Positions 8,562 to 16,805 of a DNA stretch of 64,000 nucleotides are shown here, piece by piece. The DNA comes from Thalassospira sp. MCCC 1A01148. Its GTDB lineage: Bacteria > Pseudomonadota > Alphaproteobacteria > Rhodospirillales > Thalassospiraceae. Made by a program: the position numbers and the translations under genes. The notes below the pieces were generated by a model. It worked only from the letters and a program-made list of their open reading frames with translations, had not been told where the DNA came from and searched no databases. Position 1 is the stretch's first letter; each line of letters begins with the position of its first letter. The stretch covers positions 806,001-870,000 of the forward strand of contig NZ_LPVZ01000020.1 of NCBI RefSeq assembly GCF_001613795.1, read 5' to 3'.

Positions 8562-11500
8562 TTACTCCGTCAATTCGACCAGCAAATCCTTGCTGTCGAC
8601 CTGTGTACCGGCAGGGGCGTGGATTTTGGCCACGGTGCCGTCCTTTTCCGCGTGAACCGCGGTCTCCATTTTCATCGCCTCAAGCGAGCACATGACATCG
8701 CCCGCCTTGACCTTCTGGCCTTCGGAAACGTGAACTTCGACCACAAGGCCCGGCATCGGAGCGGGAACATGCAAGCCATTGCCGTCTTCGGCCTTTGGTT
8801 TTGCCTTGCCCGACGCTGCCAGAGTCTTATCGGCGACCTTTACCGTGCGCGGCTGACCGTTCAGTTCGAAGAACACGGTACGGTTGCCTTCCTCGTCACC
8901 GGCTTCCGAAGTTGTCAGATAGCGGATGACAAGGGTCTTGCCCTTTTCCAGATCGACCGAAATTTCATCGTTCTGGTTCATCCCGTAGAAGAAGACCGGG
9001 GTTGGCAGAACCGAAACGTCGGCGTTGTGGCTGCGATGTTCGGCGTAATCAAGGAACACCTTGGGATACATCACATAGGATGCAACCTCGGCATCGCTGA
9101 TATTGCGATGGGTCTTTTTCTCGATTTCCTTGCGGGTGGCTTCGAAATCAATCGGCGGCAATGACTTGCCCGGACGATCTGTCAGGGCTTCGCCACCTTT
9201 AAGCACCTTGCGCTGCAGGGCGGGCGGGAAACCGCCGACCGGCTGACCGATTTCACCACGGAAGAAGGAAATAACACTGTCCGGGAAGGCGATGTCCTTT
9301 TTGGGATCAAGAATGTCTTCCTCAGACAAACCGGACGTCACCATCATCAGCGCCATATCACCAACGACCTTGGAGCTTGGCGTGACCTTGACGACATCGC
9401 CAAACATCTTGTTGACCGCAGCATACGCCTTGGACACTTCGGGCCAGCGATCCTCGATCCCGAGGGCCCGGGCCTGCTGACGCAGGTTGGTGTACTGGCC
9501 ACCCGGCATTTCATGGACATAAACGTCCGATGTGCCGCTGCGAATGTCGCTTTCGAAACCGGCATAGTAACGGCGGACCTGTTCCCAATAGGTCGAGACT
9601 TCCTTGAGCGCCTCGGTCTTAAGGCCCGGATCGCGCGGCTGACCGATATAGTTATTGGCGATCGAGCCCAGATTTGGCTGCGATGTCAGACCCGACATGG
9701 AATCCATGGCCGCATCGACCGCATCAACACCGGCATCAATGGCGGCAATCACGGTTGCCGCCGAGATACCGCTGGTGTCGTGGGTGTGGAAGTGGATCGG
9801 GATATTGACCGTGTCCTTGAGTGCGGTCACCAGTTCGGTCGCAGCCGCCGGACGCAAGACACCCGCCATATCCTTAAGACCGAGAATATGGGCACCGGCA
9901 GCTTCAAGTTCGCGGGCCATATTCACATAGTAATCAAGGTTATATTTCGGGCGGTCCTTGTCATAGATATCGCCGGTGTAACAGATGGTCGCTTCGCAGA
10001 GCTTGTCGGTTTTAAGAACCGACTCCATCGCGACCTTCATGTTTTCAACCCAGTTGAGGCTATCAAACACGCGGAAAACATCCATGCCGTGTTCAGCCGC
10101 CTGCTTGACGAAGTAATCCACGGCATTGTCGGGATAGTTGGTATAGCCAACTGCGTTGGAGGCGCGCAGCAGCATCTGGGTCAGGATATTGGGCACACGT
10201 TCGCGCAATTTGACCAGACGATCCCACGGGTCTTCCTTAAGGAAGCGCATGGCAACGTCAAAGGTCGCCCCACCCCAGCATTCAAGCGAAAACAGTTCCG
10301 GCAGACCATGCGCGTAATAGGGCGCAATTTCGAGCATGTCATAGGTGCGCATGCGGGTCGCCAGCAAGGATTGATGGGCATCACGCATGGTGGTGTCGGT
10401 CATCAGGACGCGTTCCTGATCCTTCATCCAGCGCGAGAAACCCTCTGGCCCCAATTGATCAAGCTTTTGCTTGGTGCCCGGGCGAATTTCGCCAAGATCA
10501 ATCGATTTTGGCATCACCGGATCATGCAGATTGGTCGGAACAACCCGGCCTTCGACTTCGGGGTTGCCATTGACCGCAACCTCGCCGATGAAGCGCAGCA
10601 GGCGGGTGGCACGGTCACGACGGCGCACGAACTTGAACAGATCGGGCGTTTCGTCAATGAAACGGGTCGTGTATTCACCGGCCCGGAATTTCGGGTGATT
10701 GATCAGGTTTTCAAGGAAGGCAAGGTTGGTCGCAACACCGCGAATACGGAATTCGCGAAGGGCCCTGTCCATGCGATCCACCGCTTCGCGCGGGGTGCTG
10801 CCCCATGCGGTGACCTTTTCAAGCATACTGTCATAGAACGGTGTAATCACCGCCCCGGAATAGGCCGTGCCACCATCAAGACGAATGCCAAAGCCGTTGG
10901 CACCACGGTAAACCTTGATGATCCCGTAATCGGGGACAAAGTTGTTTTCCGGGTTTTCGGTGGTGATACGGCACTGAAGCGCATGATCACGCAGCTTGAT
11001 CTTGTCCTGCCAGGGGATACCGGTTTCGGACGGGAAACCGATGCGCCCACCCTGCGCGATCAGGATTTGTGCCTTGACCAAATCAAAGCCGGTCACGCAT
11101 TCGGTGACGGTATGTTCGACCTGAATGCGGGGATTGACCTCGATGAAATAGAATTTGGATGTATCAACATCCATAAGGAACTCGACCGTCCCGGCATTGA
11201 CGTAGTTGGCCGCCTTGCCAAGGCGGATCGCTGCATCACAGATTTCCTTGCGCTGATCATCATCGAGATAGGGTGCGGGCGCACGTTCAACGACTTTCTG
11301 GTTGCGGCGCTGAACGGAACAGTCACGCTCATAGAGATGAACAAGGGTGCCGTGGGTATCACCAAGAAGCTGAACCTCGACATGGCGGGCACGGCGGATC
11401 AGTTTTTCAAAGTAAACTTCACCATTGCCAAAGGCGGCCTCGGCCTCGCGGCGGGCGGCCAGCACCTGCGCTGACAGATCCTTGCCGTTTTCGATAACCC

Positions 11501-12029
11501 GCATACCACGGCCACCACCGCCCCAGCTGGCTTTCAGCATCAGCGGATAGCCGATATCCTCGGCGATGCGGGTAACTTCGGCCATGTCTTCGGGAAGCGC
11601 GCTTGAGGCGGGCATGACCGGCACACCGGCACTTTCGGCCAGATTACGCGCAGAAACCTTGTTGCCCAAGGTGCGCATGACTTCTGAATCCGGACCGATA
11701 AACTGAATGCCGGCTTCGGCACAGGCATCGGCGAATTCGGGATTTTCCGACAGGAAGCCATAGCCCGGATGGATCGCATCGACATCGGCATCGCGCGCGA
11801 CACGCAGGATGTCCTCGATATCGAGATAGGCGCGAATGGGTTTATTACCCTTGCCCACCGTGTAGCTTTCATCAGCCTTGAAACGGTGAAGGGCAAAACG
11901 GTCTTCGTCAGAGAAAATCGCAACTGTGCGAATGCCAAGTTCGTTGGCAGCTCGCAAAACACGAATCGCAATTTCGCCACGGTTGGCGACCAGAAGTTTA
12001 CGGATACGCTTTGGTGCTGAACGCGTCAT
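8562..12029 (-). CDS. pyc: Pyruvate carboxylase
   Basis: Biotin enzyme making oxaloacetate from pyruvate, bicarbonate and ATP (anaplerosis). 1155 residues, the normal single-chain length. The biotin carboxylase domain is at about 1-460 (KLLVANRGEIAIRVLRAANE; WGGGGRGMRVI; EVNPRIQVEHTVTE). The carboxyltransferase domain at about 530-1000 has TDTTMRDAHQSLLATRMRT and FHTHDTSG. The biotinyl domain has LEAMKMET with the biotin lysine at about K1120. I start at the ATG at 12029, with AGGAG 10 nt upstream; the frame is open further upstream without family similarity. First gene of an operon with glcDEF, an unusual partnership: glycolate-derived carbon may need oxaloacetate replenishment. Confidence 0.96.
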   Translation of the reverse strand: MTRSAPKRIRKLLVANRGEIAIRVLRAANELGIRTVAIFSDEDRFALHRFKADESYTVGKGNKPIRAYLDIEDILRVARDADVDAIHPGYGFLSENPEFADACAEAGIQFIGPDSEVMRTLGNKVSARNLAESAGVPVMPASSALPEDMAEVTRIAEDIGYPLMLKASWGGGGRGMRVIENGKDLSAQVLAARREAEAAFGNGEVYFEKLIRRARHVEVQLLGDTHGTLVHLYERDCSVQRRNQKVVERAPAPYLDDDQRKEICDAAIRLGKAANYVNAGTVEFLMDVDTSKFYFIEVNPRIQVEHTVTECVTGFDLVKAQILIAQGGRIGFPSETGIPWQDKIKLRDHALQCRITTENPENNFVPDYGIIKVYRGANGFGIRLDGGTAYSGAVITPFYDSMLEKVTAWGSTPREAVDRMDRALREFRIRGVATNLAFLENLINHPKFRAGEYTTRFIDETPDLFKFVRRRDRATRLLRFIGEVAVNGNPEVEGRVVPTNLHDPVMPKSIDLGEIRPGTKQKLDQLGPEGFSRWMKDQERVLMTDTTMRDAHQSLLATRMRTYDMLEIAPYYAHGLPELFSLECWGGATFDVAMRFLKEDPWDRLVKLRERVPNILTQMLLRASNAVGYTNYPDNAVDYFVKQAAEHGMDVFRVFDSLNWVENMKVAMESVLKTDKLCEATICYTGDIYDKDRPKYNLDYYVNMARELEAAGAHILGLKDMAGVLRPAAATELVTALKDTVNIPIHFHTHDTSGISAATVIAAIDAGVDAVDAAMDSMSGLTSQPNLGSIANNYIGQPRDPGLKTEALKEVSTYWEQVRRYYAGFESDIRSGTSDVYVHEMPGGQYTNLRQQARALGIEDRWPEVSKAYAAVNKMFGDVVKVTPSSKVVGDMALMMVTSGLSEEDILDPKKDIAFPDSVISFFRGEIGQPVGGFPPALQRKVLKGGEALTDRPGKSLPPIDFEATRKEIEKKTHRNISDAEVASYVMYPKVFLDYAEHRSHNADVSVLPTPVFFYGMNQNDEISVDLEKGKTLVIRYLTTSEAGDEEGNRTVFFELNGQPRTVKVADKTLAASGKAKPKAEDGNGLHVPAPMPGLVVEVHVSEGQKVKAGDVMCSLEAMKMETAVHAEKDGTVAKIHAPAGTQVDSKDLLVELTE

Positions 12030-12286
12030 GGACACCGGGCTCCTAACACATTTTCCTGACAGGAGCGTGCCTGTGCGCGCCTGCCAAAACCAAGTGAAAC
12101 GCCACGATATGGTCCTTGAATGCGTCGCGGTGCGGGATGCCTGCAACGCCATATCTTTTGTGGCGATACGGGATGCCAGCACGCAGAGATCTTGTGCAAT
12201 GCATCCAGAGCTTTCGGCGCCCGGTGGGCAGGCGACGGTTCTGGTATATGCGCATTGCCCTCTCCCTGTCAAAGCATGATCTCATG

Positions 12287-12303
12287 AATTGGTAATACCA
12301 ATT
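12287..12303. promoter_or_regulatory. GntR/FadR-type operator palindrome
   Basis: AATTGGTAATACCAATT is a perfect inverted repeat (7 bp, 3-bp spacer) matching the TTGGT-N3-ACCAA pattern of PdhR/LldR/GlcC-type GntR regulators. It sits in the 426-bp gap between pyc and the sensor kinase, about 258 bp before pyc. These regulators respond to pyruvate, lactate or glycolate, which fits pyc-glcDEF. No gntR gene is in the window. I see nothing else certain in 12030-12455 apart from a -10-like TATGCTAT near 12409, close to the kinase. Confidence 0.6.
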
Positions 12304-12455
12304 TTCAGATATCCCGACCAGTTTCTTTTCACCATACGGAACACGCCACTGATCCTCTTCAATCACAGCGACCAGAAAACCGCGATCTTTCAGCGACTTT
12401 TGGCGCGAATATGCTATTGTCCGCCCTCGGAAAAACTGGAAATCCCGAAACGGTT

Positions 12456-13865
12456 ATGCCCATGCCGAAGCTCAATCTTCGACTAAAGTTTTTGCTGCTC
12501 TCGATCCTGCCGCTGGTTCTTGCAGCTTCTGCAATCTCGTGGCTGGTCTTTGCCCAGGCCGAACGTCTGGCCGAAGCCGAGATCAGGACGTTTGAACGCA
12601 ACATCCTGCAGGCCCGCAAGGATGAGCTGAAAAGCTATCTTGAGCTGGCGATGGCATCCATTGACCACATCTATTCGGTGGCAAGCCCACTGGATGCGGT
12701 ATCCAAGGAACGCGTGAAGGCCATCATCGAAGACCTGAGCTATGGCGAGGACGGGTATTTCTTTATCTATGACCGCGATGGCACAGCGCTTGTTGAACCG
12801 CCCCAGCCGTGGCGCGTCGGGCGGACCTATTGGAACCTGCGTGATATCAACGGCAACACGGTTATTCAGGGCCTGATCTTCAATGCGGAAAAGGGTGGCG
12901 ATTTCATGCGCCACGTCTGGGAAAAGCCATCGACTGGGGAGCCGACCGAAAAGATCACCTATTCGCTGATGCTTGATAAATGGGACTGGATGATCGGAAC
13001 GGGGATTTACATCGACGATATCGCCGAACAGGTCACCGAGATCGAGGCCGAAGTTTCCACCCATATCCGCGAAACCACCATTTCGATCATCGGGGTGACC
13101 ATTCTGGCGGTGTTACTCGTTGGCATTTCCGGCACGGTTGTCACCCTGTCGGAACGCAAGCTGGCCGACTCAAAGCTTAAGGAACTGACGCATCGGGTTG
13201 TTGATGTGCAAGAACAGGAACGCCTTCGGGTATCGCGCGAACTGCATGACGGCATCAGCCAGATACTGGTTTCCGTCAAATATTCGGTTGAAACCGCGAT
13301 TGCGCGGATTACGCAAAAACGCGACAACGCCATGGAACCGATGGAAAAGGCGGCCAAACGATTACAGGACGCCATTCATGAAGTCCGGCGCATTTCACGC
13401 GATCTGCGTCCGGCGGTTCTTGATGACCTTGGCCTGAAACCTGCAATCGAAAGCATGTGCGCGGAGCTGCAAGACCGTTCGGGCATCCTGATCGAAGTAA
13501 AGTGTGAAAACATTGATGGGCAGCTTGATATCGGCAAGAAAACCACGCTGTATCGCGTGCTGCAGGAGACACTTACCAATATCGAACGCCATGCCGATGC
13601 CACGGTGGTCAAAATCACCATCAAACGCGAAGGCCAAAGCATCGTGATGCGCATTTCCGATAACGGCGTCGGGTTTGAGACCAACCGGTATATCCGAAAC
13701 CGTGATCCGAGGGCGGGCATTGGTCTGCGCAACATGCGCGAACGCATGGAATTTCATGGCGGCGGGCTTGCGGTGCGCTCTGAACCCGATGATGGCACCA
13801 AAATTACTGCATTTATTCCCGCTACCAGCCAGAATGCCCTACCCGATGACGCAATCAGCGGTTAA
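12456..13865 (+). CDS. Cache-domain sensor histidine kinase (NarX/DegS-type HisKA_3)
   Basis: Membrane sensor kinase, about 469 residues. TM1 at about 10-33; extracytoplasmic single Cache (sCache_2) domain at about 45-195 (YGEDGYFFIYDRDGTALV; DWMIGTGIYIDDI); TM2 at about 205-228. The HisKA_3 dimerisation domain has the phospho-acceptor motif SRELHDGISQIL, and the HATPase_c domain has ISDNGVGFE and GIGLRNMRERM. Cache domains of this type often bind small carboxylates. Starts at 12456 or 12462 put the membrane helix at the N-terminus; an upstream ATG at 12411 looks like part of a -10 element. It ends 18 nt before its likely partner regulator. Confidence 0.9.
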   Translation: MPMPKLNLRLKFLLLSILPLVLAASAISWLVFAQAERLAEAEIRTFERNILQARKDELKSYLELAMASIDHIYSVASPLDAVSKERVKAIIEDLSYGEDGYFFIYDRDGTALVEPPQPWRVGRTYWNLRDINGNTVIQGLIFNAEKGGDFMRHVWEKPSTGEPTEKITYSLMLDKWDWMIGTGIYIDDIAEQVTEIEAEVSTHIRETTISIIGVTILAVLLVGISGTVVTLSERKLADSKLKELTHRVVDVQEQERLRVSRELHDGISQILVSVKYSVETAIARITQKRDNAMEPMEKAAKRLQDAIHEVRRISRDLRPAVLDDLGLKPAIESMCAELQDRSGILIEVKCENIDGQLDIGKKTTLYRVLQETLTNIERHADATVVKITIKREGQSIVMRISDNGVGFETNRYIRNRDPRAGIGLRNMRERMEFHGGGLAVRSEPDDGTKITAFIPATSQNALPDDAISG

Positions 13866-13883
13866 TCTGGCCACAGCAGGGTC

Positions 13884-14609
13884 ATGACCCTACACCCGAC
13901 AGCCACGCGACAGGAACACGTTCGATCCATGACCAATGTCACCAATGCCAAAGAAGTTTATTCCACAGATCGGCCATTGCGGATTTTGCTTTGTGACGAT
14001 CACGCGCTTGTAATGGACGGCATCCGGTCGCGTCTGGAATGCTTTGAGCATATCAATATCGTTGGCGAAGCTGGCACCGGTGCGGAAGCATTGACCATGG
14101 CGGACGACCTTCACCCCGACATCGTCCTGATGGACATTTCAATGCCGGTGATGAACGGCCTTGAAGCGGCAGAAAAGTTCCGTGAAACCCTGCCGGGCAC
14201 CAAGGTTGTTATCCTGTCGATGCATGAAAACCCGGAATATCTGCGCACGGCACAACAGGCCGGTGCCAAGGGCTTTATCCTTAAAGACGTGTCATCCAAT
14301 GACATGGTGCGCGCAATCGAAACCGTGGCCAATGGTGGCGAGGCATTCAGTTCGACATTTGATCGCATCACCGATGGCGAAGATACCGCCAGTGATGGTG
14401 TGCCGCTGACGTCGCGCGAACGCACGGTTTTGCGCCTTCTGGCAAAAGGGGCCAGCAACAAACATGTGGCACGCGAACTTGATATCAGTGTTCGGACCGT
14501 GGAAACACATCGGCGCAACATAAAACGCAAGCTTGATATTGATAGTTCGGCAGGCCTTGTGCGCTATGCGATTGAAAAAGGTTTGGTGACGCTGGATTCC
14601 ACCAGCTAA
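13884..14609 (+). CDS. NarL/FixJ-family response regulator
   Basis: Partner of the preceding kinase. Receiver domain at about residues 33-150 with the DD pair, phospho-acceptor D84 in VLMDISMPVMNG, and lysine in FILKD. The C-terminal LuxR-type helix-turn-helix is SRERTVLRLLAKGASNKHV followed by VRTVETHRRNIKRKL. 241 residues if the first ATG is used; an ATG at 13929 gives 226 residues and a length closer to the family. Neither start has a strong ribosome site. Target genes cannot be read from the sequence; the next gene, a Crp/Fnr regulator, is a candidate. Confidence 0.9.
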   Translation: MTLHPTATRQEHVRSMTNVTNAKEVYSTDRPLRILLCDDHALVMDGIRSRLECFEHINIVGEAGTGAEALTMADDLHPDIVLMDISMPVMNGLEAAEKFRETLPGTKVVILSMHENPEYLRTAQQAGAKGFILKDVSSNDMVRAIETVANGGEAFSSTFDRITDGEDTASDGVPLTSRERTVLRLLAKGASNKHVARELDISVRTVETHRRNIKRKLDIDSSAGLVRYAIEKGLVTLDSTS

Positions 14610-14716
14610 GACCGCCGTTCCGAGCATGCCGTTAAACCGGTCAGGCATCTCTATGCAATGATTTCACATTCTGCTACGGTACATTACGCTAAGGTTTGGA
14701 TTGATTAAACTTTTCA

Positions 14717-15511
14717 ATGTTTACCGTGGTCGGGTTTGATCCCGCATTCAAGATCAGCCCGTTTTCATGGGTGGAAAGCGTGAACCATACAACAAGCTAC
14801 ACATTCCGACCCGAGCTTGCGCGATGCCGCGAATGCGGTGTGCGGAAGTTTGCCCTGTTCAACAACCTGACGGACGAGGATTTCAAACTTGTCCATATGC
14901 CGGTTGAAGACATCGCATTGCCAAGGCGCAACACGCTTTACAATGCCGGTGATCAGGCGCAATCGATCTATACCCTGCGTTCTGGCCTGATCAAACTTGT
15001 GCATTACCTGCCTGATGGCAATCAGCGGGTTGTGCGGCTTGTAAAGCCAGGCGGCACCATCGGGCTTGAGGCGCTGGTCAGTGATTGCTTCACCCATCAC
15101 GCAGAAGCCCTGCAAGAAAGCAAGCTTTGCCGTATTCCAATTGCGGTGATCGAAAAGCTTGATAATGAAAGTCCGCGTTTGCACAAGCAGGTGCTTAATC
15201 GCTGGCATCAGGCGGTGATGGAATCGGATAACTGGTTAACCCAGATGTCGACCGGTACAGCGCGCGAACGGGTGGCACGTCTTTGCCTGTTTCTGCATGA
15301 CGATGTGACGAGTACCTGCACCCTTCCCGGGCGCGAAGATATCGGCGCGATGCTTGGCATCACAACTGAAACAGCCAGCCGAATTATTGCCGATTTCAGG
15401 CGTCATGACCTGCTTGAGTTTAAATCCCGCAATATCTTTGTGCTTAACCTGCCTGAATTGCGCGAAGTTGCCGGCGTTGATGGGGCGCACGTATCTGACA
15501 GTGCAAACTAA
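14717..15511 (+). CDS. Crp/Fnr-family transcriptional regulator with N-terminal CxxC
   Basis: 264 residues. N-terminal ARCRECGVRKFALFNNL (C37, C40), a cyclic-nucleotide-binding-like beta barrel at about 65-160, a dimerisation helix, and a winged helix with REDIGAMLGITTETASRII. The E-x-x-SR recognition residues of FNR/CRP proteins are kept. FNR ligates a 4Fe-4S cluster with cysteines spaced like this plus others; here further cysteines occur near 118 and 139, so redox sensing is possible but not shown. A GTG at 14780 with GGTGGAAAGC upstream is an alternative start. It converges with the next gene, 14 nt apart. Confidence 0.85.
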   Translation: MFTVVGFDPAFKISPFSWVESVNHTTSYTFRPELARCRECGVRKFALFNNLTDEDFKLVHMPVEDIALPRRNTLYNAGDQAQSIYTLRSGLIKLVHYLPDGNQRVVRLVKPGGTIGLEALVSDCFTHHAEALQESKLCRIPIAVIEKLDNESPRLHKQVLNRWHQAVMESDNWLTQMSTGTARERVARLCLFLHDDVTSTCTLPGREDIGAMLGITTETASRIIADFRRHDLLEFKSRNIFVLNLPELREVAGVDGAHVSDSAN

Positions 15512-15525
15512 GCTGTCTTTCGGAA

Positions 15526-16260
15526 CTATCGCATCGCGTCCTGCAAGGTCGTTTGAAATGCCGAATTCGGGCCACACGCCAGTGACAGCTTCTTGTATTC
15601 GGCCGGGGTGTCGATCCGCTCGTGCAGTTGGCTACTGCGCCGACGAATGTCATTAAGTCGCCTTTTGAAACCCCGACTATATTCCGAAATCAGCCGCCGC
15701 ATGGCACGCTGCGCATTTTCGGCGGGCATCGGAAACATGGCGCCGACTTTTCTGACAACATCATCAACCAGATCATCAAGCGATGCCCGAATATCGGCCT
15801 CCATGCCCTGATTGATTTTGACGTGTTCACCTTCGTGGGCATAGACGACATCATATTCACAGGTGCCGCGTTCCAGTTCGGAGGCGATATAGACAAGATG
15901 TTTGACCACATTGACCTTGGGACTGACCCTTACTGGATCAAGGCAATAACGCCCTGCGCCGACTTCGCGCGGTTCAAAGCGCATATCAAATGACGCTTGT
16001 ACTTCATATTCGGTCAAGCCGGTGACGAGATAGCTAGCATTGCCGCCCGCACGGCTATTTAGCCAGCGCACGGAGCGATGCCGATCAAGCATCGGGTCCA
16101 TATGGTTGAATTCAAGAAAGGCTTCGGGGGCACTGATCGGCGCACAACTGCCTTGCGCGCGCAAGGAACCTGGAACTGCCAGCACGGCCAGAACGGCCAA
16201 AAGCACACACAGGATATGACGGTACTTGATCCGATCATGCTGTTGCCCGAACACTGGCAA
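15526..16260 (-). CDS. Predicted secreted HExxH zinc-protease-like protein
   Basis: 244 residues. Hydrophobic signal segment at about 14-30 with a likely cleavage after LRA. The motif YAHEGEHVKI places HExxH at H142-E143-H146, typical of zinc metallopeptidases; overall size and context recall the DUF922-type putative proteases, but I cannot confirm the family. Four cysteines (about C39, C106, C134, C229) could form disulfides. There is no ATG; a TTG at 16260 follows GGGAGA by about 7 nt and is preferred, with a GTG two codons later possible. Function unknown; likely periplasmic. Confidence 0.65.
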   Translation of the reverse strand: MPVFGQQHDRIKYRHILCVLLAVLAVLAVPGSLRAQGSCAPISAPEAFLEFNHMDPMLDRHRSVRWLNSRAGGNASYLVTGLTEYEVQASFDMRFEPREVGAGRYCLDPVRVSPKVNVVKHLVYIASELERGTCEYDVVYAHEGEHVKINQGMEADIRASLDDLVDDVVRKVGAMFPMPAENAQRAMRRLISEYSRGFKRRLNDIRRRSSQLHERIDTPAEYKKLSLACGPNSAFQTTLQDAMR

Positions 16261-16284
16261 ACACTTTCTCCCGGTCTCATGAAA

Positions 16285-16316
16285 ACGCTGCGTACAAAAC
16301 AGATCGCACGCAGCGT
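16285..16316 (-). terminator. Terminator after the dksA/traR-like gene
   Basis: 9-bp perfect stem (ACGCTGCGT 16285-16293 with 16308-16316) and a 14-nt loop, followed on the minus strand by TTTTC. It lies between the zinc-finger gene and the HExxH gene downstream of it. Confidence 0.6.
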
Positions 16317-16344
16317 CGTTGGTTCCTGTGTTTACGTCTGAAAA

Positions 16345-16704
16345 TCAGACGTGGCTCACATGGTCGGCACAATCAACACAAAGCGGTGTGGTCGGATCGA
16401 ACTCCAATCGCTTGGCGGCAATTGGTTCGCCGCAATTGTGGCAATGACCGTATTCGTCATCATCCATGCGCTTGAGGGTTTTTTCTATGCGCTCCAACTC
16501 GACCGTGCGACGACGTTCCTGTTCAAGGTGCATTTCCTGATTTTGCAGGGCATCCATCCGCGACAGACGACCGACAGCCTGCTGATCAAGTTCGACCGGC
16601 TTGCGATAATCTTCTGAATGCGTCGAATGCGACAGAATTTCGGTCCGTCTGTCTTCCAGGCGGGCGCGCAATTTCGCAAGGTCAATGTCTGTTCGATCCG
16701 TCAT
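16345..16704 (-). CDS. TraR/DksA-family zinc-finger protein
   Basis: 119 residues. A helical N-terminal two-thirds forms a coiled coil (RLEDRRTEIL to about residue 75), followed by a C4 zinc finger CHNCGEP ... LCVDC. DksA proteins insert their coiled coil into the RNA polymerase secondary channel and act with ppGpp. This protein is shorter than DksA, and the acidic coiled-coil tip residues of DksA are not obvious, so it may be a DksA-like or TraR-like paralogue. I start at MTDRTDIDL (ATG 16704) after CGAGG; the frame is open for 24 more codons upstream. Confidence 0.88.
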   Translation of the reverse strand: MTDRTDIDLAKLRARLEDRRTEILSHSTHSEDYRKPVELDQQAVGRLSRMDALQNQEMHLEQERRRTVELERIEKTLKRMDDDEYGHCHNCGEPIAAKRLEFDPTTPLCVDCADHVSHV

Positions 16705-16805
16705 TCGAAACCTCGTTATGGGTTGTTGTTCTTGACTATCAATATGGGTGCAAAAATCCCTGTTTCGCCAATGCATAGATCAAATTATTCAAATATTTTG
16801 GCCGA

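Noticed and set aside
9513-11474. Long plus-strand reading frame (653 codons) opposite pyc
   Set aside because: It lies wholly antisense to the biotin carboxylase and carboxyltransferase domains of pyc, has no recognisable motif or ribosome site, and arises from G+C codon bias.
12411-12455. Upstream ATG start for the Cache kinase at 12411
   Set aside because: It overlaps a -10-like TATGCTAT, lacks a ribosome site, and would add a polar stretch before the first membrane helix.
14700-14720. FNR box before the Crp/Fnr gene (TTGAT...TTCAA)
   Set aside because: The half-site spacing is 7 instead of 4 bp, so it does not fit an FNR/anaerobox.
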